Origin: Saprospiraceae bacterium
GTDB taxonomy: Bacteria > Bacteroidota > Bacteroidia > Chitinophagales > Saprospiraceae
Direction: 5' to 3'
DNA: 64,000 nt
Assembly (NCBI GenBank): GCA_020631235.1
Contig: JAHDHQ010000002.1
Span: 263,675-327,674, forward strand
Shown here piece after piece: positions 48,301-55,252 of this stretch. The notes beneath the pieces are model-generated. The model searched no databases and was not told the origin of the DNA. It saw nothing but the letters and a program-made list of their open reading frames with translations. How positions within the stretch are numbered: position 1 is the first letter of the stretch; every line of letters begins with the position of its first letter. Both the position numbers and the translations under genes were made by a program.

Positions 48301-51300
48301 AGTATAATTTCCAACGGCTGGATTTACCGTCAGTGGTATAGGTGTAGCTGGATCTCCAGCACAAAATTCTTGATCGTTCAAAATGGCTTCTGGTGCAGGT
48401 ACATCTGCTACCGTAACAACAACTGGACTTGTTGCAAAACATCCAGTAATTGCATCAACAATAAGCAATGAATATTCTGTAGTAGAAGTTGGACACGCAA
48501 TAGTTACATTTGAATTAGGATCACTTAATCCTGTGGTAGGTGCCCACGCGTATGTTTTACCCGTTTCAAATGGTACTGACAACTCTGTGCAACCTCCCTG
48601 ACAAACTGCTTGTGGTGCTTGAAAAGGTGGGACATATTCATTGACAGTTACAGTAACTTCATCTGTATTTGTACAGCCTCCTTCAGTTATACTTATCGTA
48701 AAAGTATATGTTCCTCCAGCTGGGGGATCAAACGATGGATTAGGGCATGTTGTACAACTTAGTCCAGTCGTAGGACTCCAACTTATAGTTCCTGTATTAT
48801 TAGCATCACCAATTGTTGTTGGCTCATTCACACAAGTACTTTTATCCGTTCCTGCATTAGGATTGGCTGTTGGAACGACATCTATAGATGCCTCATCTGT
48901 ACAACCATCGGCGAAAGTAACTGTCACAGTATATGTAGCTTCTGTATTTCCTGTTGCCATTGGATTTTGACAATCAGTACAAGATAAGTTTGTTGCAGGA
49001 GACCATTCGTACATAGTACCTGCAGGAACATTATCTCCAATATTGACTCCGCCAGACGAAGGACAGAAACCAACTGGACCCATTAAGTCAAAAGAATGAT
49101 CTGGAACGGTAACAGTCACTTGATCAGTATCTTGATTAGGACAACCAGAAAATATTCCAGTCACTGTATATGTTGTAGTTGCTGTTGGTGATGCTAAAGG
49201 ATTTGGACAATCGGTGCAACTTAATCCCGTAGCTGGAGACCAAGAATAAGTTACTCCCGGCAACTCTTCAGGCCCTATTTCAACTGGGTCACCTCCTTCA
49301 CAAAATATTAAATCAGGAGCATCTCCTATTTCTAAATCTGGCATTACTGTCACCATAGCTGTATCTAACTCCGTACACCCAGTAACTGGATTTGTTACGG
49401 TTAATTGAAATTCCAAAGAAGTAGACATCAAAACTTCTGGCTGAGGTGAATTTGAGTCTGTCCCATTTTGCCAAGGAGCTTCTGGTGCCCATTGATAAGT
49501 ATAAATTCCTCCACTCGGATCTGGAGTACCTAGGATAACAATTGCGTTATCACATACCTCCCAATCAGGTCCTGCATTTGCACCTAGACTTTGTACTTCG
49601 ACAGTTGCTGTATCATACACTGTACAACCTGATGCTGTTTCAATAACTTCAACCACATAATTATAAGTTCCTACACCAGGAGGCGTAACACTTGGATCCG
49701 AAATTGTTGAAGAGAAGTTATCTGGCCCAAACCATTCATATTCGTATGCTGATATATCACCTTCACCTAAGTTAACAGCATCTCCCGGACAAGCAAAATG
49801 ATCCTGTGCGCTGAAATTTGGTAATGACCAGGCTGGATTATTAACAAACACAGAACCTGAACAAATAAATGACCCATCAATTTTACTGAATACTTCGACG
49901 GTATAAGTCATTGCACCAGTGGTAATTACGTTCAATGTTCGATTATCTAAAATTCCATCTGTACCAGCAGCTGGACTCCATAAATAGTCAAAATCGTTTG
50001 GATCAGAGCTTCCCAAATTAGCTGCATATGCTGTGATTTTTAGAGTATCACCATTATCAAATATTTTAGGGCAATCCCAAGGTTTATTAGCTCCAAATTC
50101 AACTACACAACCACAAGGTGGAACAAGTACGTTATCCGTACAAGTAACACCATTTTTTGAAACATCGATTTGGTATTCTGTGGTACCAGTTCCTGAAGAA
50201 CTAACCGTGGTAAAAGGTGTATCGGTAGGACCTATAAAATCACTAGTTCCGCCTGCTATTTTTGTCCAAAGATAAGTTGGATTAAGATCTCCATGATCCC
50301 ATCCTCCGATCCATCTAGGCCCACAAACATCATTTCCTCCCTCTGCTCTTAAGACCGTAACTGTTACATCATCATAAAAGTAACAACCATTACTTTCTGC
50401 TCTCAATACATAATTAAAAGGATTTGGTTCTGGCATATCTGTACCATAGTCAAACGTAGTTATTCCTGTTGTTGTTGAAGTCAAATAATTTCCAGGAGCC
50501 CATTGGTAATTATACCCTGCCACACCAGAACCAATATCAACTGTTGCTGGAAAACAAATGGTAGGATCTGGACCTGCAAAATCTGCTCCTGGCGAAGATA
50601 CTGGCGTAACAAGTACATCATCACTTGTCGTACATGTACCTCCTGCTGCTAATGGTACTTCTACGGTTAAGGTGTATGTTGTAGGAGTACTAGGGCTTGC
50701 TAATGGCATAGCGATAGTTGGGTCGTCTAAACCTGTTGTAGGAGTCCATGTATAACTAATCCCAGCGACCCCAGCAATCGCTGGAGTGCCAATTCTTACT
50801 GCAACACCCTCACAAGAGGCCACATCTGGACCAGCATCTGCTTGGACAACAGTTACTACTGCTTGGTCTATTTGTGAACAGCTATTTTGATCGGTTACCG
50901 TCAATGTAAAAATTGTAGAAACCGGAACTGTTGCGGTTGGATTTGGATCACTGGCATCAGATAATGATCCTGCCATATCCCAAGCATAGGTAAATGGCGG
51001 AGCTTCTCCGTCAGCTGTTGGAGAACCCCCAATATCTACAGATATATTTGGGCAGGTATAATAAGCTCCTCCTGCGTCAACATCAGGAGCTGTATTCTCG
51101 TTTACCAAGACTGCAGCAACATCAGATACATTTAATACAGTACCTGAACATTGGTCAATAACTTGCCGTCTATAATACATATCTACACCTCCAACAAATG
51201 GGAGGAAGTCTTCTAAAATTCCATAAGATAAATCAGTCCAAGGTCCAGTTGGGCTTTCAGCCTCTTGCCATAAATAATTGGCTTCAATAGGAGGGTGAGT

Positions 51301-53748
51301 TACCGTTGCTCCACCATAATATATAATTGGCAATGAAGCTTGATCTACCTCGACAGTTGTTCCATCTATTATCTCTGCAAGCCCAAATTTACACGTAGTT
51401 TGAGTCATTGGAGATATAATTTCGTTCGCTGAATAATCAGGTGAAATAGTAAATTTTGCATAGTGAGGTGTAGTACTTTGATTATCTGCCTGAAGAATAT
51501 ATGCGCCTTCTGTTGTTGGAGACCCAGCAGAACCATTAGAAGCTAAATAAATTTCACTATCATAAATCTCGATATCTACTGGTCCATCATTACCTGTTCC
51601 ACCAAAAAATGAAGAATAACATAAATTTCCATCAGAAGTAAACACTCCAACCATGGTTTCACCTGGTCCGTTGCTAAATTCTTGTACTGCATCATTTGTA
51701 GTAATCATCGTTTCTCCTCCAGTCACCCCGACAACATAAACAAGACCATTTACTGCTTCTAAATCTGTTGGATAAGATTCCCCATCACTGGAATAAAAGG
51801 TTGCCCACTGAAAAACACCATCAGAAGCCACCTTACCAACAACTATATTTTGGGGGGATTCAGGATTTAATGGAACTTCCTGAAATGCTCCCGTTGTAGT
51901 CGGAAATAATGCGCCTGCTCCATATAGAAAATATACATCACCATTATCAACTTCAATATCTACAAGATAATCTCTCGATCCCATTTCATCTCCACCTACA
52001 TAAGTTACCCATTGGGCAGATCCATCAATTAAAAACTTACCCATAAAACCATCAATAGCACCATCCAGCGTGCCATCTGGGGCACTCGCTGAGGCTAATC
52101 CTGAACTAGAAGAGGTATATCCTCCTAAATACACAAATCCAGCATCAACCTCCATATCTATGACTTGGTCAGCGCTGTTTCCACCCACATAAGTGGAAGC
52201 ACTAAGAGAACCATCAGCTAAATTTATTATGCCTAAGAAACTGTCCCCTACACCACCAGCAGAACTCTGGTAAGCATTGGCAGTCGTCGGTAAATCTGAT
52301 GAATTAGTTAGTCCAGAAAAATATATATTAGTGCCATCATTTACGATTTCGACTAAACCATTTTCGGTACCTGTACCTCCATAGTATGTTCCCCAGATAT
52401 TAGAACCATTAGTTATATCGAGAGCTGCAACATAAATATCAATTTCTCCTGATAAAATTGTTTGAGAAGCTCCAGAAGTAGTAGGTAAATCTGATGAGGA
52501 GCTTTCTAAAGCTACTATAAGTTGTCCCCCATCAATACTAAGTCTAGGACGTGTGTCTGTCCCATCTCCTCCTATATAAGTTGACCATAACAATTGGCCA
52601 TTTCCATCTAATGCAGTCACATATCCATCATGTGGCATAGATCCTAAAGCTGTTTGCATGGCTCCTGGAGTCACTGGATAATCCATCGAACTGGTAGCTC
52701 CGGCTATATAAACATTCCCACTACCATCAACCACTAATTCTGAAGGTGTTTCTTGAGATGAGCCTCCAATTACAGTAGACCATTGAATGTTTCCATCATG
52801 ATCAAATTTAACCACAAAATTATCCTGATTGTCACCAACTTGGCTAAAAACTCCACTAGTTACAGGAAAGTCTGACATAGCTTGGATTATTCTACCTAAA
52901 ATATATACACCATCAGCTGTGACTTTGGTGTCAGAAATAATAGCATTTGTATCATCCTCAAGAAATGTACTCCAATCTAATGAAATAGGATCAATAACTA
53001 ATAAGTGTTCAGGGTTATACTCACCTAGATTAAATCCTACTTGCCCGTTTTCTAAGCGGTAGTTGGACTTTATTTCTATTTCTACACCATCTATAATTTG
53101 ATATACATAAGGTTTACCTCCAAACAACTCCCCAAATGGAGTGGTCATCATCAATCTTCCATCTTTTGCCACACTAAGGGACTTAATCCCTTCTAGTTTA
53201 TACGAAATTTGATTAGGATTAAAATGAGGATTTACAACGAAATCATATTCTACTAACCCATCTCCTCTACTATAGTATCTTAAATCAATACCATCATATA
53301 AATCTTTGGACCATATTTCCTTGTATCTAGACTCTTCTATTTGGCTTTGGCCTTTGATGTGCATCTTTTTATGCAAATCATCATACTTATAACCTTGAAA
53401 ATCTAGTGGATTAGCTCCTTGAAATTGCATTGACCATGCAAAACCTTGGTCTTCGGAATACACCCAATGCATAATTTGATGATCATCAAAACCGAGATTT
53501 AATTGCTTTCCTTTCAAAACATAAGAATAAGGAGTATTAAACTGTCCTTCATTCTTTATGAAGCGTAAATCTTCTTGATATGTTTTTAGTACATCTGCAT
53601 AAATATCAACGGCATCTTCTAAAGATGCAGAAGATTCCATTTCATGAGCAACTGCATTAGACCATAAAATACATATAAAGCAAAAGGATAAAATAACTCT
53701 TGGTATTAAACCAAAGGAATTTTGAAATTGAGTCTGTGAGGTTTTCAT
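45343..53748 (-). CDS. Large secreted protein, 2801 aa, DUF7948/SBBP propeller and Ig/PKD-like repeats, no T9SS tail
   Basis: I chose the ATG at 53748; the frame can be extended three codons to a TTG at 53757, but MKTSQTQFQNS plus a hydrophobic core (VILSFCFICILW) makes a normal signal peptide. Residues about 50-250 resemble the DUF7948 head (FIKNEGQFNTPYSYVLKG) that usually precedes SBBP repeats. Residues 250-780 are propeller-like 'WSTYIGGDGTD' repeats of the SBBP type. From about 785 on come PKD/Ig-like units rich in 'YxWxPxxGLSCTDCPNP'. From about 1873 a module of about 240-265 aa repeats three times plus a fragment. The last 100 aa are one GSAGSGD module, and the protein ends CPQGCYEIEIIKD. 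Relatives with this layout usually end in a T9SS sorting domain; none is visible here. Its secretion route is therefore open. It is probably a surface or extracellular protein. Confidence 0.85.
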   Translation of the reverse strand: MKTSQTQFQNSFGLIPRVILSFCFICILWSNAVAHEMESSASLEDAVDIYADVLKTYQEDLRFIKNEGQFNTPYSYVLKGKQLNLGFDDHQIMHWVYSEDQGFAWSMQFQGANPLDFQGYKYDDLHKKMHIKGQSQIEESRYKEIWSKDLYDGIDLRYYSRGDGLVEYDFVVNPHFNPNQISYKLEGIKSLSVAKDGRLMMTTPFGELFGGKPYVYQIIDGVEIEIKSNYRLENGQVGFNLGEYNPEHLLVIDPISLDWSTFLEDDTNAIISDTKVTADGVYILGRIIQAMSDFPVTSGVFSQVGDNQDNFVVKFDHDGNIQWSTVIGGSSQETPSELVVDGSGNVYIAGATSSMDYPVTPGAMQTALGSMPHDGYVTALDGNGQLLWSTYIGGDGTDTRPRLSIDGGQLIVALESSSSDLPTTSGASQTILSGEIDIYVAALDITNGSNIWGTYYGGTGTENGLVEIVNDGTNIYFSGLTNSSDLPTTANAYQSSAGGVGDSFLGIINLADGSLSASTYVGGNSADQVIDMEVDAGFVYLGGYTSSSSGLASASAPDGTLDGAIDGFMGKFLIDGSAQWVTYVGGDEMGSRDYLVDIEVDNGDVYFLYGAGALFPTTTGAFQEVPLNPESPQNIVVGKVASDGVFQWATFYSSDGESYPTDLEAVNGLVYVVGVTGGETMITTNDAVQEFSNGPGETMVGVFTSDGNLCYSSFFGGTGNDGPVDIEIYDSEIYLASNGSAGSPTTEGAYILQADNQSTTPHYAKFTISPDYSANEIISPMTQTTCKFGLAEIIDGTTVEVDQASLPIIYYGGATVTHPPIEANYLWQEAESPTGPWTDLSYGILEDFLPFVGGVDMYYRRQVIDQCSGTVLNVSDVAAVLVNENTAPDVDAGGAYYTCPNISVDIGGSPTADGEAPPFTYAWDMAGSLSDASDPNPTATVPVSTIFTLTVTDQNSCSQIDQAVVTVVQADAGPDVASCEGVAVRIGTPAIAGVAGISYTWTPTTGLDDPTIAMPLASPSTPTTYTLTVEVPLAAGGTCTTSDDVLVTPVSSPGADFAGPDPTICFPATVDIGSGVAGYNYQWAPGNYLTSTTTGITTFDYGTDMPEPNPFNYVLRAESNGCYFYDDVTVTVLRAEGGNDVCGPRWIGGWDHGDLNPTYLWTKIAGGTSDFIGPTDTPFTTVSSSGTGTTEYQIDVSKNGVTCTDNVLVPPCGCVVEFGANKPWDCPKIFDNGDTLKITAYAANLGSSDPNDFDYLWSPAAGTDGILDNRTLNVITTGAMTYTVEVFSKIDGSFICSGSVFVNNPAWSLPNFSAQDHFACPGDAVNLGEGDISAYEYEWFGPDNFSSTISDPSVTPPGVGTYNYVVEVIETASGCTVYDTATVEVQSLGANAGPDWEVCDNAIVILGTPDPSGGIYTYQWAPEAPWQNGTDSNSPQPEVLMSTSLEFQLTVTNPVTGCTELDTAMVTVMPDLEIGDAPDLIFCEGGDPVEIGPEELPGVTYSWSPATGLSCTDCPNPLASPTATTTYTVTGIFSGCPNQDTDQVTVTVPDHSFDLMGPVGFCPSSGGVNIGDNVPAGTMYEWSPATNLSCTDCQNPMATGNTEATYTVTVTFADGCTDEASIDVVPTANPNAGTDKSTCVNEPTTIGDANNTGTISWSPTTGLSCTTCPNPSFDPPAGGTYTFTISITEGGCTNTDEVTVTVNEYVPPFQAPQAVCQGGCTELSVPFETGKTYAWAPTTGLSDPNSNVTIACPTSTTEYSLLIVDAITGCFATSPVVVTVADVPAPEAILNDQEFCAGDPATPIPLTVNPAVGNYTYVWSPSTYLSNPYIQQPEVFPVGDISYFVTVTDNDNGCSSVAQTFIDVIECSSQTCTMSVTADGNTPLCEGEDLNLSASISSGAEPYMVSWSGPDGFSSTEQNPTIMMATQLMSGDYTVVVTDADGCMDESTVSITVNAVPTLTIDNVECSADMTSYTISFSTNATVTSTAGTISGNQVIDIPEGTDVTVTATIGTCTTSVDVMAPDCNCPTVNPPTNPNNPSICDGDVIPELTVSVETGFQAHWYDAATGGTLLIADNTAYTPSGPLAAGMHSYFVETLEPSTSCTSSTRTEVILTINEKPTVSPTATSPICEGDAFNLMAMQSGGVGPFTYAWTGPNTFTSTDQDPALFDADAATMAGDYTVIVTDGNGCSGEGTVSVSISPAPSLTIGDIDCSADQSSYSVGFTSDGTVTSTAGTVGADAITGIPAGTDITITSTIGDCVATMDITAPDCSCPEVDPPSDPVAADICYGEDIPTLSVTPAAGMEVDWYADATGGTALLTNSTSFTPAGPLSPGVHTYYAESRDAASTCVSAVRLEVSFTIFEAPVLVPSYTEPVCSGETIFLFANVGSGTAPFDISWTGPNGFTSSEADPTIENSTTADGGDYTVSVTDANGCAHTAVLAVTVTQSPTLSIDNVACAPDLMSYTVEFTSNVTVTSTVGDVGDGVITNIPVGQNITVTAEVAPCSISEDIMAPECTCPMIMAPTGAGPFEICDGDDIPTISASTEAGFVIDWYDSSADGNLLLSDSDNYLPGGPLGVGTHSFYAEAREVVSNCTSPTRTEVEIIVHANPVVTAFSDSPVCEGGELNLSASGLGGTSPFTFTWSGPGAYTSSEQEPVISGVSLAEAGTYNVVFADRNGCSDNSDVIVEVVPAPTHPDVDGICNDNNTPFVSTDDYVEFVVNPGGPTGGTYTLSVDVGTVSPNTGTYGTPLNVRLENNSAGSGTRTITLGSDQGPGCETTFTLTIPSVCSEDCPQGCYEIEIIKD
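45660..48140 (-). repeat. Three and a third copies of a large Ig-like composite module
   Basis: Within the 2801-aa protein a composite unit recurs. It has an Ig/PKD-like part (CEGEDLNLSAS ... SWSGPDGFSSTEQNP ... DYTVVVTDADGC), a part with 'TVTSTAGT...IPEGTDVTVTATIG' and 'APDCNCP', and a part with 'HWYDAATGGT...YFVETLEPSTSCTS'. There are three full copies and the first third of a fourth, after which the protein switches to a GSAGSGD module. The boundaries are approximate. Confidence 0.7.
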
Positions 53749-53840
53749 TATAGACAATAGTTTTCAATACATAATTAAAGACTACTGTTCTGAGATGCAT
53801 AATGCTTGATGTACAAATGTTACTTTATACAATAAGTGTG

Positions 53841-53877
53841 CAAGGTAATAACATATTATTAATTTTTGTAATATGTT
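53841..53877 (-). promoter_or_regulatory. Promoter and operator of the 2801-aa gene
   Basis: On plus, AACATATTA (53850-53858), ten bases and TAATATGTT (53869-53877) form a perfect 9-N10-9 inverted repeat, identical in both halves to the one before the 2718-aa gene. A degenerate -7-like element TTACCTTG lies at 53841-53848 on the minus strand. The start codon at 53748 is 102 bp downstream. The repeat starts only 12 bases after the stop of the preceding 332-aa gene, so read-through from that gene is possible. Confidence 0.6.
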
Positions 53878-53888
53878 AAGGGCTTTTT

Positions 53889-54887
53889 TTAAATTTCTTG
53901 AATATCATGTGTTTTGACAATGTATGCACTTTTTCCATGACCTACGATAATCATCTTATTCTTACCTACTTGTATGCAGTCGTATATGGACTCTTCTGAT
54001 TTGAAGCTTTTTAAACGAGCTAAACCTGTTTGTGTGTCTACCTCAAATATTTCACCGGTTTGGGTCACACCGATGAGGGTTCCATTAATGATGGTCAAAG
54101 CCCAAACTGAGCCTTCTTTGAATGTATGAAGCGGTCCTTTATTATCAAACACCTTCCCATAGATACCATTCTTACTGACATTAAACGTTTGAGTCCCAGA
54201 ATACCACACTTCATTATCCACTTTATAAAACTCATGCACTAGGCCAAATACTCTGTCTTTTCTTTTCCATGCTTTAGGTGTGTCACTCACAAGAATACTA
54301 CTGGTAAGGCCATCAAAACAAGATGCTAAAATATCCCCATTATCTAATTGTATTAGAGACCACACAAATTTACGGTAACAGGTCCACGAAAATTCAAAAT
54401 TAGTTAGTGAAGTATCCAAGGTCGCAATAAATCCTCTTGGCACTCTTAGTTTAGATTTAGAAATATCTGTCTTTCCACCACAAATCATCAAAGTGCCATC
54501 CTTGCACACAATAAGATCATAAATACATTTATTTTCAAGTTGAGGAAACGATTTTATTACATACTCATGATTTTGCAAATCGTATTTTACAATTTGGCTT
54601 TTGTCAGTAGCTATAAAAACATAATTATTGGCATGTTGGATTTTAAGTATACTTGCATCAATCTTATCCTTCAATATACTATTTAGGTTACCTAATGTAT
54701 CTGTTTTATAGAGTATACCGAATTCTCCACCAATCCAGTATTCATTATCGTTGATCTTTGCTACATCATAAAAACTGCTATCCTGTGCATATCCTGGTGT
54801 GAGGTTTTTGATCAATGTCGTTTGACCTGAAACAGAAAATTGCCAAAAAAAACAAACAACAATATATGTAAGAAGTCGAATCAACAT
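53889..54887 (-). CDS. Secreted beta-propeller-like protein, 332 aa
   Basis: The ATG at 54887 gives a signal peptide (MLIRLLTYIVVCFFWQF, cleavage near SVSGQ). The mature part consists of short beta-strand-rich repeats such as NDNEYWIGGEFGILYKTD, NYVFIATDKSQIVKYD and GTLIGVTQTGEIFEVDTQTG, typical of six- to eight-bladed propellers of the WD40/YCF48/regulator-propeller kind. No catalytic motif, no membrane anchor after the signal and no T9SS tail are visible, so it may stay in the periplasm. It precedes the 2801-aa gene by about 140 bp without a clear terminator between them, so some co-transcription is possible. A role as a binding or assembly factor for the downstream surface proteins is conjecture; it is best called hypothetical. 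Confidence 0.75.
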   Translation of the reverse strand: MLIRLLTYIVVCFFWQFSVSGQTTLIKNLTPGYAQDSSFYDVAKINDNEYWIGGEFGILYKTDTLGNLNSILKDKIDASILKIQHANNYVFIATDKSQIVKYDLQNHEYVIKSFPQLENKCIYDLIVCKDGTLMICGGKTDISKSKLRVPRGFIATLDTSLTNFEFSWTCYRKFVWSLIQLDNGDILASCFDGLTSSILVSDTPKAWKRKDRVFGLVHEFYKVDNEVWYSGTQTFNVSKNGIYGKVFDNKGPLHTFKEGSVWALTIINGTLIGVTQTGEIFEVDTQTGLARLKSFKSEESIYDCIQVGKNKMIIVGHGKSAYIVKTHDIQEI

Positions 54888-55252
54888 TTTCAGCTTTTAT
54901 TGTAATGTAATATTAAACCAAATTCTGAACCAAATATTCTTTGTTCTATAAACTTTAAGCTTTTTACAACATATTAGAAGCAGCCTTTTTTGGAAACCTC
55001 TAAGTATAAAGCAAGGTCATTAGCAATGTAAGGTAAATTATAAATCCATTTAGCCATCAAAATATGCTTACCCAATCAAAAGTCACGAACTAATCTTGCT
55101 TCATCAAATTGTAATTTATTGATAACTAGCGACATAAAAATTTCAAGAATATTTATGTCACTTTTGTTAAACATTAGCCATTAAATGCATTATAGAATTG
55201 ATGAAATTAATCGTATCTTTTGCTTTTATTGATTTACACAAAAAAATATTTT
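54888..55252. other. Divergent intergenic region between the propeller gene and the thioredoxin/MopE gene
   Basis: The 365-bp gap separates divergent genes. It contains a lone operator half-site AACATATTA (54968-54976) on the side of the 332-aa gene, without a matching second half. On the side of the plus-strand gene it contains an inverted repeat GACATAAA-N13-TTTATGTC (55131-55159). No RNA gene or ORF is supported. Confidence 0.6.
55131..55166 (+). promoter_or_regulatory. Inverted repeat and possible -7 box before the thioredoxin/MopE gene
   Basis: GACATAAA (55131-55138) and TTTATGTC (55152-55159) form an 8-bp inverted repeat with 13 bases between. It is followed immediately by CACTTTTG (55159-55166), one base off TAnnTTTG at the start. 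The ATG at 55253 is 94 bp further on. The layout resembles the adhesin operators, with ACATA-N17-TATGT here against ACATA-N16-TATGT there. It could be a related site, but the inner halves differ. Confidence 0.4.

Noticed and set aside
53749..53757. N-terminal extension of the 2801-aa protein to a TTG codon
   Set aside because: The ATG at 53748 gives a normal signal peptide; the extra three codons (TTG start) add nothing and TTG starts are rare.
2045..53877. Reading the shared inverted repeats as LytTR binding sites
   Set aside because: LytTR sites are usually direct repeats with a different core; these are inverted 9-bp halves with a ten-base spacer, so assigning them to the regulator at 62544 is not supported.
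55220..55252. N-terminal extension of the thioredoxin/MopE protein to a TTG codon
   Set aside because: The ATG at 55253 starts a typical signal peptide; the extension would place 11 odd residues before it.
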